A stretch of 64,000 nt of DNA, taken from Bacteroidales bacterium UBA4333 (lineage in GTDB: Bacteria; Bacteroidota; Bacteroidia; Bacteroidales; Paludibacteraceae). The stretch covers positions 62,001-126,000 of the forward strand of contig DGTP01000002.1 in assembly GCA_002394335.1 (NCBI GenBank). The letters run 5' to 3'. The notes under the pieces were generated by a model. It saw only the letters and a program-made list of their open reading frames with translations. It was not told the DNA's origin and searched no databases. Both the position numbers and the translations under genes were made by a program. Numbering within the stretch: position 1 is the stretch's first letter; every line of letters starts with the position of its first letter. Shown piece by piece: positions 7,254 to 17,037 of the stretch.

Positions 7254-10200
7254 TTATTTAACCATTTTTCCGGTGGAGTTATACAACTTACCGTTTCTGA
7301 AAATATAAACATGATTGTCCAAAAGTACCTTGCGTGCTTTTGTGCTTTGTACATCGTCTCGCTGTACATCTCCTGTTCCGGTAGCCACACTGGGCGCATT
7401 GTAGGTCAGTATAAACCGCGGATGCGTCTCCTTGTCCGTCGTACTGAAATGGTATGAGCCGCCGTTCTCTATGCGCGTGTAGGTCTCCGTGGTCAGATCA
7501 TAGAGATAGAGAGCCTCAGCCTCGCTTTCGTTGTAGCGGAAGAAGATTGTGTACTCGCCGTCTTCGCTTCCGGCGCGGAAGTTGAGAACCGTACCTTCCC
7601 ATTCGTCAGTTGCTACCACTGCCAGTTCCTCTTTGCCGGTAACGGCATAGAGTTGCGGGGTGTAGTCATCACCCTCCACTTTGTGGGCATCGTAGCCGTT
7701 CTCGTATCCGGCTGACCACTCGTCGCTGCGGAACAGATGCAGCACATCGGTGTATTTCTCGCCACGTACCACCATCGTCACGTGCTCCGGCTCTTGGTTT
7801 ACAGTCTCTCGGCTTGGGGTGCGGAGAGGAGTATTCAGATCTGCCATCACCGTTGTATCACGTACCACAGCATCGTAACGCAGCCTTACCGAACCGGCTG
7901 CCGAAGCATGGTTCCCCTGTACGAAGAAGCCTTGCATCGACGGGATATACTTTGTTCCTGTGTACTCTGCCAGACCTACCGGCACTGCCAGATACTGTCC
8001 GGCAGTCGTCGAAGTTCCCGTCCCATCCAAAGTTGAGCCACTCCAATTAAGGCGAGAACCGGTGTTATACAGATAGATGGTAGCATCTGCATTGACGAAG
8101 TCGGAAGCCTCCATCTTGTCGATATGTATCGGAGCCGTCCACGAGTTGGCGTAGAGGTTCCAGCCCTTGCCTCCGGCATTGGAGACAGCCAGTACTTTGT
8201 CGGTCGTTGGAGCCAGACCGCCTTGCAGCTGGTAACTCTTGGCTGCAGTCTGCGTCAGGGCGTATCCCTGGAAGCCGTTCAGCACATCGTAGTTGCTGAT
8301 ATACTCCCATGAATAGAGCACATCATCGCCGGTGGTAGTACCGGTGGTGTACTTCATCATCCAGGCGTTGTAGAACCAACTTACAGCCGGTGACAGACTG
8401 CCAAACGGAATACCTACATACTGCCAGCAGGTGTTCGTGCTCGTGGTAGCCTTGCTGTAGAGATATACGGTTGCTTGGGTGTCTCTCCTCGGGTTAGAGA
8501 AGATCAGCGCGCCCGTATGGCCTGCGTCTGCATTGATTACCAAGTTGTTTGGCTCGGTCGGCAGATAGTTAGCATAATTGGTACCCTCTACCCTATACAC
8601 CCCGTTCTCTACAATCATTCTTCCTTGCGGCTGAATGGTCAGCGAACCGGTATAGTCATGTTCGGCATCCGAACCCGTATGGATCTTGATCATTCCGGCT
8701 TTAGCCGTCTCGCCGTCACCTACTACACAAGGAGCGTCTATACGTACCGAAGCGTACGGGTTAGGCAGACTTGCTCCTTCCCAGTTGTCGGTGTTACTCC
8801 AATCAGTGCCTCCCGTTCCTTCCGTTCCCTTGAAGATCACGGAGCAGTCCGGGATAGAAGCGTTTTCGTCCATAAGCAAGTAATCCACAAATCCGGCTAC
8901 CATATCTTCTCCGGTCTTGGTGATGGCATTCATGAGGTTTTGGTTCAAACCGAATACCATCATTCGGGCATTGGTATTTACTTGCCTCTCGCAGCAGGTC
9001 ACGTAGTCCTTACCGCCGTCGGTGATCTTGGCAATGAAGACGAAGTTCGGCATCGCGTCTAACTCAAAGCCTTGCAATGCCTGCTGACCTTCAACTTCTG
9101 CGACTGTTCCTACTTCCACACTTGCTCCGGCGTTGAAGTCGTTGCTGGGAGCGAAGATGTCATTTGCGTTACAGAGCAACGTCAGACTGTTCTGCGTGCT
9201 GCCGGTGTTCTCCGGGTTGGACGAAAAGCCCCAGTTCGGGCAACCGGCTACAAACGCCTCGAAGGTCAGCATCGGCACGCGGTCGATAAGAAGACCCAAT
9301 GCGTTGGTGTAACTCTTCGAACGGTCGTCTTCACTGTTCGGACCTTTTCGGCTGTTCGGATAGTCCGTCAGAATAACCAAGTCGTATTGTGAATACTCTT
9401 TGATCAGTTCTTTCTCATCGGTTGTCCAGTAGCAGTTGCGCGGTGTGAGCGCATACTCACCCGTTGCTTCCAAAGCCTTATAGAGAGCTGTGTTCGTACT
9501 CTGGTCTGCCAGCACATTGTCCTTCACGCCCTTTTCTCCTGTGGCTATCCATGCAATCATCGGCTTTGCGCTTTTGGGAGTTGCGTGGATGAGAATATCC
9601 TTGTCTTTAGAAGTACAACCATTGGAGATCGTGAGCTTTATTGTCTCGTCGTAAATGGACTCAATTTTTTTATCTCCCTTAATCGTAACAATATTACCTT
9701 CGGTCGTAATCTTAAAGTCATTGTTCTCAATCCAACTCGTTGCAGACGTGACTGTGCAGGTCTCGCCTTCGTTCAGTTGCATCAGTCTGTACTCGAACGG
9801 ACGGTAGTCTTTCACCGTAAACTCATCTGCAAAGATAGTCGGTTCGATGGTGGAACTTGCGGAGGTGACGGTAACGCTGTTGGAAGTAAGCTCACATGTC
9901 TTTGTCGTCACTGCCGTATAAACACCCGCTCCGTCTCTTGGAACAGTATATTCTGCCGAATTTGCACCGCTTATGTCCGCACCGTCTTTCTTCCACTGGA
10001 TAGTAGCACCGTCGGTGTATCCGGTCAGTTTGAGTGTCACTGTCTCACATGCACCTTTCTCAATGCTGTTGCCTGCTATAGCACTGCCGTCGGCTGCCAC
10101 GATTGTACCCCGCGCATCCGTGCAAGTGCTTTTTACCTTCAGTGTATAAGTGATCTCATCACCGGTGTAGCATCCGCTCTCTGCCAAGGTAGCCGTAATC

Positions 10201-13200
10201 GTAGTCTCACCCCCTTTGATGATGTGCACCTTGCCGTTTCCGTCAACGGTTGCTACACTCTCATCCGACGAAGTGTACGTAATAGCACCGATGGTATTCG
10301 TGCTGGGTGTTGCGGTATAAGTAAAGTCTGCATCTACATTGCTCTTATTTACCTCCGCTTTGTCCGCCAGATCATCACTCCAACTCAATGTCGTCGGAAC
10401 ACCGGAAACACCGCCGGAAGAAATACATGCTGAGATTTTGAATATACGAATTGTGTTATTTCCTATACCACCTGATGGCGATGTATAGTCTCCGATAGTT
10501 ACATTTCCATTAATTTTTCTATATATTCTAAAGTACTTCGTTCCAGCAGGTGGTGTAAACTCATGAATGAACGTGTTCTCATCATAAGCCGTACCCACAC
10601 TGGGTGCTGTACTTGTTTGGCACGTTACAGATGAAGAGAAATCTGAATTGGAACTGAAGAGCACGACTACAAGACCATCTTCGTCATCATTATTCGAAGA
10701 TGCTCCTATAGACAAAGATGATATTACAGAATAGTCATTGAAGTATCCTGTTATATATTTATCGGTACTACTAATCGTAATACATGTTTTATCTATCTTA
10801 CTAGGATTAGTGCTAATTCGTTGGTCTCCTATTGCAGTTTTAGAAGCGTCATTCGGATCAGCAACGAGAACCAACTTGCTATCTGCAGTTAACCTGCTGT
10901 CCGTCCAAGAACTCGGAGTTCCTTCCCATGTAGCACATTCACTACTTCCCCCTCCTACTATCGGGCAATCATTTAACGTCAGTTCTTTCGACAACTCTGC
11001 GGCGGCGTACTCTTCGGTAGCAGGCACATTCAGGAAGAACCAAATCTCATCTTCGTCAATATCTCCGCTGATAGAGAAGTCAGCCTCCACTTGTGCCTTG
11101 CCGGATCCGTTGATACTCTTCTCTATATTCTTCAGCGTCACGCCTTCCGAAGCGGAGAGATCAAGGTCATCAGCACTGCCATCCCAGTCTGCTTGATCCA
11201 ACACAGCCTTCACATGGTGTCCGCCACCGCCGCGATAGAGTTTGCTATCTACCTTTGTCACGCTCCATGTAGCCGTTACTGCCGAGCCCCATTTAGCATA
11301 ATAGGTCTTATTGCCCGTTGAGCCGGCAGGCAGGATATATACGCGGCCGCCTGTAAACTCACTGTTCGCATACCAGCCTAAGAAAGTGTAATCCGTCTTC
11401 GTCGGCGTCGGAAGGTCGTAACCATCATCGAATTTGGTGTACGTGTCCTTATGCGACACTACGCCCCATGCGCCTCCGTTCAGGTTATACGTGATAGTAT
11501 AAGGATTAACGGTCAGGTCATAACTTGCAGCGTCGGCACAGTACGAAACCGCCGAAACCGTTTGCGCAGCCGCAGTAGCAGTGATAGTCGTAGTACCGAC
11601 ACCTTTGATGGTCACTTCACCGCTACTGTTCACCGTAGCCACAGCCTCATCGCTACTGCTATAGGTTACAGCCACACTATGCGTATTGGTCAATGTGTTA
11701 GAAACCGACTCTCCGGTATATTTCGTCAGCGAAGGACTCTCAAATCCAAGTTCCGGATCTGTACAAGACGGCTCGTAGTAGATACAAATGTTAGAAATGG
11801 TTAATGTTGTATTGTAAGAACTAAATGTAAACTCTGTAGGATCTCCAGATGTTGGACGGATACTTATATCACCTGGGGATAGACCGAATCTATGACCATC
11901 CGGACCATCCGGATCATCCTCCTCGGATAATTTGTCTTCATAATCATAATAACTCTTTCCAAAAGCATAATACAATCCTTTATCTGAGTCTCCAGAACCT
12001 ACTGCAGAAAGAGTAATTTTAACCTCTCGAATATATCCAAGATCTCCAATGTTCAAGTTAACATAAGGATCTCCTGCTGAATTCGGTTGCAAATATCCTC
12101 CATCGTTCACATATTCCATATCGTACGTAACTCCATTTATTGTAGCATTTGCATCATATGCTTCTAGGAAGTCTCCATCTGTCGTCTCGCAAATTTCCTC
12201 CAACTCCGTCCACTTAGCCCAATACTCCTTATTGCCTGTTGCGTCACTGGCAATTGTCGTCACACGTGAGCCGGTTAAGCTACTGTTGTCATACCAACCA
12301 CCGAACATATATCCGCTTTTCGTTACATCTGTCGGCAGTGTTGCGCCTGTGCCGTAGGTATAACTCGTCACGTTGTTGCCTGGATTAATCGTACCACCAT
12401 TGGCATTCAGTGTCACGGTATAACTTCTTCCGGAACGAGTAAAGTTCGCTGTTATCGTGCGTCCTACCGTTACGTTACCAGACGCATTGCTCCAACTGTC
12501 AAACGCATAGGTGTATTGCGCAGTCTGCGATGCCGCTGTTGCCGTGATGGTTGATCCGTTAATCGTTACGCTATTAGAACTCGTGCTGATAGACGTGTTA
12601 TACGGCACATCTGCTATAGTGTTGCCGCTTACAGTACCATAACCTTCCGGACTAACAGCGAAGGTAACATTAAAGGTTTGAATTGTCCATTGAGCAGTCA
12701 ATTCGATATTACTCGTCACATTCTCAATCGTAGCGCCATCCTCGATAGGATCACCGGCATCTACAGTCTCACTATTCACCGTCACATCCACATTTGCTAT
12801 CCAGTGACTGAAATTGTATCCCGTCTTCGTATAACCATTGGAGTTCAGCGTAACGTTAGCTCCGCTTGTGATTGCAGTATGACTTGCCGTCGAACCGCCG
12901 GTATTGCCATTACCGGCAAACGAGATAACATATCCGTTACTCTCTGTCTGCGCCGTGATCTCCGAGATATATGCATTCTGACTCGATACATTCAGATAGT
13001 ACGTTCCGGCTGCCAGGTTGCTCCACGAGATCTCATTGAAGTTATTCTCCGTAGTCGCCACACCGCCTACCGTTCCGGTATAACTGATCGCCTTGCCCAA
13101 CTCAGTTGTATAAGGCTTGAGTGTTACCGTCGGATTACTGCTGTAACCGCCGATTTTCATCTTCAGGCTCGTAGCCTTATATCCTGCTGCCACAACAAAC

Positions 13201-16200
13201 TTCACATATTGGTTTGAAGCATCACCGCCTTTCGGTACTTTGAGGTAAGATGTTTCATGAATTTCACTTCCACTCTTTCCATCATATGTACAACCCTTAG
13301 CGCTAACGGTCAGACCGGAAATGGAACTACTTACTGTCCATTCATTACCATCATTAATCGTTTGGTTATTTTCAGAACTTGCCACACTTCCATCCGGTGC
13401 CTTATACGTGCTGCTTGCATAACGCGTACCATCTTGATAGTAGTACACATTCGGCATCAACTTAAACGTCGGTGCAACCGTCACATCACTTGCCGGCATC
13501 GTGAAACTCGTTGAAGCGATGTTGTTATTACCTACCGTCGCACCCGACACGTTCCAACCATCGATCACATATCCGCTACTCGGTGTCGCCGCCAAAGTAA
13601 TAGTCTCTCCGGATAATGAATTTGTGCTCGTGCTTACAGCCGCAGCCGATCCAACCTTGATGGTATAACTACCGTTTGTAGCATCGCTATGCGTGATAGC
13701 ATAAGTCGGTGTGAATTTCAAACCATAAAGTTTATTTTCCGTTCCATCTTCTGTACCATATAAATAATAGGTACCGGCAGAGACTGCTTTGGTAATCTTC
13801 GCTTCATTTGTATCACTAGCATCCAATTGTACAGCGCTTCCGCCACTCTTAATGAGATATATCTTTGTAGGTTTATAACAATAGATATCCAACAAACCCT
13901 CTCCGGAAATCTTGAACTGGATCGTACGGGTAGTCGGCATAGAAGAACCGTCTAACGACGAAGTAGTTTTGAAATAGAGTGCTTTTGTAAAATCAGTACC
14001 ATCTATAGTTTTCTTAGTACATGTACTTGATCCCATCGAAGTTCCCTGTGATCCACTTGTTCCGGATCCAGTACCTAATAAATTAAATATATTGTTGGTC
14101 GACACACCAGGCCAATACTGTGTAGTACTCGTTACTTCTATTCCATCCGGAACCATATCCGAAACTGTGTACAAAGTTCCATTTGCCAATGGAGTGAGAT
14201 TCATTGCTGTCCACTTAGCGTAGAGTTTCTGGTCTGAGGTGATATCTGTTGCCCCATAAGAGGTAATAGGATCTCCTAAGCACAAATAATTGCCATACCA
14301 TCCGCCAAACACATATCCTGACTTCGATGCCGTCTTCAGCGTTGTAGCGGTACCATATGTATGACTCGTCGGCTTACTCAGCATATGCTCGCCGGAGAAC
14401 GTGATGTTGTCCGTTGCTCCACCATCATAGTAAGAAATAGTATAACTATTCGCTGTCCAAGTAGCCGTATAGGTGGTGTTCGTCGCAGGCATGGTTGATT
14501 CTACAGACGGAGACCAAGCAGAGAATTTATAACCTGTTTTGGTCGGGGTGTTCGGTTGAGTGATGGGTGTTCCATAAGCCACACTACCGCTTGTATAAGT
14601 ACCCGTCAAAGCATCACCATCAGTAACCCATGTCAGCGTATAACTCTTCGGCGTGCGTGTGAAATTGGCAGTAGCCGTTACATTGCTTGTCACAGTAGCG
14701 CCGGCAGGTGTCCACGTCCAGTTGTCAAAGGCATATGTATATTCGTCAGTAGCCGCAGCAGGCGTAGCAGTAACGTTTGTAGCCCCTACGCTTAACGTAT
14801 TGGTCGAAGCACTGATGCTCGTTCCGCACGCCACACTTGACACACTCTCCGCACTAACCGTTCCGTAACCCGCAGTCGAAGCAGCAGCGGTAACAGTGTA
14901 AGTAGGAAACTCTGCCCATACAGGCGACTCATTTGTTGTCTTGTCTAAATATTTTCCGCTACAGCCGGTTGTGCTGAGAGAAGTCCATTGGTTGGCTCCA
15001 TTCCCTTTGAAGATTACATTGCCAAAGGTTGTTCCAAGCGGAGTATAGTAATACGTTGTACCGCAAATATCCGTTGTAGCCGTTATTTCCGGTGTTCCAT
15101 CCCAACTTGTCAAACGAGAATTATCACCTGTGTACCAATACAAATATACATTTGTCCAATCACTCGGTTTCTCAAAGTAAGCAAGACCTGCCGCCGGATG
15201 GGAAACTGGTGTCGGATAAGTAACACTTACTTTTACCGAGCCTGACATACCGTCTTTTACATCTACCGTAAAAGTATAGTCGCCTTCTACGCCTGTGTAT
15301 AAACGGAAGTTCTTACCAGCTCCGTCAAATGTCCAGTTAGAAAAACTACCTAATGTGTACCAACCGTCATCTGTACCATCATCACCATTTCCATCACCGT
15401 TATAATCGGCTGTGGCGTTTCCGTACCAATAACCGTTATTGCTCGTCACTTTGAACTTGTACAACGAACCTGCATTAAGATGTATTGTTGCAGTACCTGT
15501 AGTGCCGCTTTGGTAAATCAAGTCGTGATGTTCCCAATCTTCTCCTACATAACCGCCTTTGATACTATAAACATGCACGCCATAGCCGGAAGAAGTCGTA
15601 GAGCAAGTTGCGCCTGTGCTTACGACACAGCGATAATTACCGCTATCACTATAGCCAATGTTGGACTTAGAATAAGTAGCCGATGTCGCACCGGAAATAT
15701 CTTCCCATACATCCGTGGATGTCTCTTTCTGCCACTGATAAGTCGGTGTTCCTGTATGTCCTGTCGGCGTTGCCGTCAAGCTAAGCGTCTGCCCGCCAAG
15801 ATAAGCATAATCTCCACTAATCCCCACACTACTCGGCGCCACACAAGCCGGCGCAGCAGCCTCGGTGGTAAATGTAGATCCTGTTAAAGCAGTCCATGTT
15901 GTTTTTCCAGCATCGCCAAAATTACTACGAACCCAACAATAATATGTGGTTCCTTCAGACAAATCATCAATTACTTTTGTTTTACTTCCAGAGACTGAAT
16001 GAGTAGCAGAAGCCCCCGCTGAGGGAGCAGTACTACTTTCGGAAATATAGAACTCGTAATTATTTTTGTTTAAAGCATCTGTTACGGTTAATGTAGCTCC
16101 ATCGCTTGTTAAACTACTTGCAGCCAAACCGGTCGGAGCCGGAGATGTGTAAACAATTCTAAAGAAAGCTAAATTATTATTAAATTCTACTCTTAAAAGT

Positions 16201-16685
16201 TTATTTGCCTCTATCGGAGTAGTCCATGAGAACGTAAATCCGTATGTGTAATTAGGAGTCGTATACGGATTGTTCGTAGTCATACCACTTGTAATTTGAG
16301 TATATGTATTTTTAGTTGGAGTAGACGCAGAGGATGTATATACGCCAGAAATACTTCTTGTGGAATTTTTATATCCATAAATTGTCATACCACTAACTAC
16401 AACCGGAAATTTAACAGCCAAACGTTGTGCAACTAATGCAGGTCCTGTAGCTTTATTACCAAGGTCGGCTGAAGCACTGAACTTGGTTGAGGTACTCGCT
16501 TGTCCATTACTTTCTATACAATATAAAACTGAGCCATCAGCAAATGTCTCACTTAGTGCCTCTGTTTCACTCACATTCAAAGTTACATCCGTTCCCCACG
16601 CCGTACCGATATTGGCGATACTCAGCACAAGCACGGCAAGAAGCATGGCAACATACTTCCACATCATGCATTTTTGTCGCATCAT
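7254..16685 (-). CDS. Giant secreted repeat protein (FN3/Ig/InlB-B/BIG2-type domains, T9SS-like C-terminus)
   Basis: 3143 residues from the ATG at 16685; a second ATG follows at 16682. Residues 1-31 form a signal peptide (YVAMLLAVLVLSIANIGTAW). An FN3-like domain lies near 182-275, an Ig-like domain near 280-370, and a CBM26-like segment (YFEKPSDWTNVYLYWY) near 520-600. Several Listeria-Bacteroides/InlB-B repeats follow (GYKFSAWS, GYVFGGWYGN, YYAKW) and at least two BIG2-like units (TTITATAAAQ; TTITATLAESG). A Rossmann-like stretch (YDLVILTDYP, PMLTFEAFV) and a beta-rich C-terminal region come last. It ends VYIFRNGKLYNSTGKMVK, which resembles a type IX secretion sorting tail. The frame stays open for another 129 codons to 17072, but that part is tandem repeats without conservation-like features. 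Role inferred: adhesin or glycan-binding surface protein. No catalytic motif was recognised. Confidence 0.75.
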   Translation of the reverse strand: MMRQKCMMWKYVAMLLAVLVLSIANIGTAWGTDVTLNVSETEALSETFADGSVLYCIESNGQASTSTKFSASADLGNKATGPALVAQRLAVKFPVVVSGMTIYGYKNSTRSISGVYTSSASTPTKNTYTQITSGMTTNNPYTTPNYTYGFTFSWTTPIEANKLLRVEFNNNLAFFRIVYTSPAPTGLAASSLTSDGATLTVTDALNKNNYEFYISESSTAPSAGASATHSVSGSKTKVIDDLSEGTTYYCWVRSNFGDAGKTTWTALTGSTFTTEAAAPACVAPSSVGISGDYAYLGGQTLSLTATPTGHTGTPTYQWQKETSTDVWEDISGATSATYSKSNIGYSDSGNYRCVVSTGATCSTTSSGYGVHVYSIKGGYVGEDWEHHDLIYQSGTTGTATIHLNAGSLYKFKVTSNNGYWYGNATADYNGDGNGDDGTDDGWYTLGSFSNWTFDGAGKNFRLYTGVEGDYTFTVDVKDGMSGSVKVSVTYPTPVSHPAAGLAYFEKPSDWTNVYLYWYTGDNSRLTSWDGTPEITATTDICGTTYYYTPLGTTFGNVIFKGNGANQWTSLSTTGCSGKYLDKTTNESPVWAEFPTYTVTAAASTAGYGTVSAESVSSVACGTSISASTNTLSVGATNVTATPAAATDEYTYAFDNWTWTPAGATVTSNVTATANFTRTPKSYTLTWVTDGDALTGTYTSGSVAYGTPITQPNTPTKTGYKFSAWSPSVESTMPATNTTYTATWTANSYTISYYDGGATDNITFSGEHMLSKPTSHTYGTATTLKTASKSGYVFGGWYGNYLCLGDPITSYGATDITSDQKLYAKWTAMNLTPLANGTLYTVSDMVPDGIEVTSTTQYWPGVSTNNIFNLLGTGSGTSGSQGTSMGSSTCTKKTIDGTDFTKALYFKTTSSLDGSSMPTTRTIQFKISGEGLLDIYCYKPTKIYLIKSGGSAVQLDASDTNEAKITKAVSAGTYYLYGTEDGTENKLYGLKFTPTYAITHSDATNGSYTIKVGSAAAVSTSTNSLSGETITLAATPSSGYVIDGWNVSGATVGNNNIASTSFTMPASDVTVAPTFKLMPNVYYYQDGTRYASSTYKAPDGSVASSENNQTINDGNEWTVSSSISGLTVSAKGCTYDGKSGSEIHETSYLKVPKGGDASNQYVKFVVAAGYKATSLKMKIGGYSSNPTVTLKPYTTELGKAISYTGTVGGVATTENNFNEISWSNLAAGTYYLNVSSQNAYISEITAQTESNGYVISFAGNGNTGGSTASHTAITSGANVTLNSNGYTKTGYNFSHWIANVDVTVNSETVDAGDPIEDGATIENVTSNIELTAQWTIQTFNVTFAVSPEGYGTVSGNTIADVPYNTSISTSSNSVTINGSTITATAASQTAQYTYAFDSWSNASGNVTVGRTITANFTRSGRSYTVTLNANGGTINPGNNVTSYTYGTGATLPTDVTKSGYMFGGWYDNSSLTGSRVTTIASDATGNKEYWAKWTELEEICETTDGDFLEAYDANATINGVTYDMEYVNDGGYLQPNSAGDPYVNLNIGDLGYIREVKITLSAVGSGDSDKGLYYAFGKSYYDYEDKLSEEDDPDGPDGHRFGLSPGDISIRPTSGDPTEFTFSSYNTTLTISNICIYYEPSCTDPELGFESPSLTKYTGESVSNTLTNTHSVAVTYSSSDEAVATVNSSGEVTIKGVGTTTITATAAAQTVSAVSYCADAASYDLTVNPYTITYNLNGGAWGVVSHKDTYTKFDDGYDLPTPTKTDYTFLGWYANSEFTGGRVYILPAGSTGNKTYYAKWGSAVTATWSVTKVDSKLYRGGGGHHVKAVLDQADWDGSADDLDLSASEGVTLKNIEKSINGSGKAQVEADFSISGDIDEDEIWFFLNVPATEEYAAAELSKELTLNDCPIVGGGSSECATWEGTPSSWTDSRLTADSKLVLVADPNDASKTAIGDQRISTNPSKIDKTCITISSTDKYITGYFNDYSVISSLSIGASSNNDDEDGLVVVLFSSNSDFSSSVTCQTSTAPSVGTAYDENTFIHEFTPPAGTKYFRIYRKINGNVTIGDYTSPSGGIGNNTIRIFKISACISSGGVSGVPTTLSWSDDLADKAEVNKSNVDADFTYTATPSTNTIGAITYTSSDESVATVDGNGKVHIIKGGETTITATLAESGCYTGDEITYTLKVKSTCTDARGTIVAADGSAIAGNSIEKGACETVTLKLTGYTDGATIQWKKDGADISGANSAEYTVPRDGAGVYTAVTTKTCELTSNSVTVTSASSTIEPTIFADEFTVKDYRPFEYRLMQLNEGETCTVTSATSWIENNDFKITTEGNIVTIKGDKKIESIYDETIKLTISNGCTSKDKDILIHATPKSAKPMIAWIATGEKGVKDNVLADQSTNTALYKALEATGEYALTPRNCYWTTDEKELIKEYSQYDLVILTDYPNSRKGPNSEDDRSKSYTNALGLLIDRVPMLTFEAFVAGCPNWGFSSNPENTGSTQNSLTLLCNANDIFAPSNDFNAGASVEVGTVAEVEGQQALQGFELDAMPNFVFIAKITDGGKDYVTCCERQVNTNARMMVFGLNQNLMNAITKTGEDMVAGFVDYLLMDENASIPDCSVIFKGTEGTGGTDWSNTDNWEGASLPNPYASVRIDAPCVVGDGETAKAGMIKIHTGSDAEHDYTGSLTIQPQGRMIVENGVYRVEGTNYANYLPTEPNNLVINADAGHTGALIFSNPRRDTQATVYLYSKATTSTNTCWQYVGIPFGSLSPAVSWFYNAWMMKYTTGTTTGDDVLYSWEYISNYDVLNGFQGYALTQTAAKSYQLQGGLAPTTDKVLAVSNAGGKGWNLYANSWTAPIHIDKMEASDFVNADATIYLYNTGSRLNWSGSTLDGTGTSTTAGQYLAVPVGLAEYTGTKYIPSMQGFFVQGNHASAAGSVRLRYDAVVRDTTVMADLNTPLRTPSRETVNQEPEHVTMVVRGEKYTDVLHLFRSDEWSAGYENGYDAHKVEGDDYTPQLYAVTGKEELAVVATDEWEGTVLNFRAGSEDGEYTIFFRYNESEAEALYLYDLTTETYTRIENGGSYHFSTTDKETHPRFILTYNAPSVATGTGDVQRDDVQSTKARKVLLDNHVYIFRNGKLYNSTGKMVK

Positions 16686-16692
16686 TGCGACA

Positions 16693-16776
16693 ACACCTCT
16701 TCTCTCAGCTAAAACACCTCTTCTATCAGCTAAAACACCTCTTCTATCAGCTAAAACCTCTCTTCTCTCAGTTACT
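16693..16776. repeat. 21-bp tandem array (4 units)
   Basis: Units start at 16693, 16714, 16735 and 16756. The first three are nearly identical (acacctcttctatcagctaa core) and the fourth is degenerate. Immediately upstream of the giant gene start. Confidence 0.9.
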
Positions 16777-16799
16777 ACCTGTCCACCACTACCTAAAAG

Positions 16800-16843
16800 G
16801 GGGTGATTACGGGGTGATAACAGGGTGATTACAGGGTGATTTC
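16800..16843. repeat. 11-bp tandem array (4 units)
   Basis: Units ggggtgattac, ggggtgataac, agggtgattac and agggtgatttc. Adjacent to, but unrelated in sequence to, the 21-bp array. Confidence 0.9.
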
Positions 16844-16875
16844 CGGGACATTCTACCGACGTTGTTCGGTAATTA

Positions 16876-16942
16876 GTACTTGGTACTTGGTCCCTTAGTC
16901 CCTCGTCCCTTGTCCCTTGGTACTTTGTCCCTTGGTCACTTA
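16876..16942. repeat. 7-nt period array (ggtactt / gtccctt words)
   Basis: About nine 7-nt words built from ggtactt, ggtccct, tagtccc, tcgtccc and ttgtccc. Reverse-complement words (aagggac, aagtacc) occur in frame in the genes at 37601 and 53043. The 352 bp between the giant gene and the BRO gene (16686-17037) hold only this and the two preceding arrays; I see no TAnnTTTG promoter there. Confidence 0.85.
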
Positions 16943-17037
16943 AACCTTGCGAATTACCCCCCCCGTAGAATTCGGAGCCCTTCGCACCCGGTTTTACAGA
17001 AAAGTAAGTGTTTTTCATCGTGTTTTTGTGTTTTATG

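Noticed and set aside
7737..16828. Many plus-strand frames of 60-280 codons opposite the giant protein gene, for example 9585-10433
   Set aside because: They are Cys/Arg-rich shadows of the Thr/Ser-rich minus-strand gene, with no start signals, promoters or recognisable domains.
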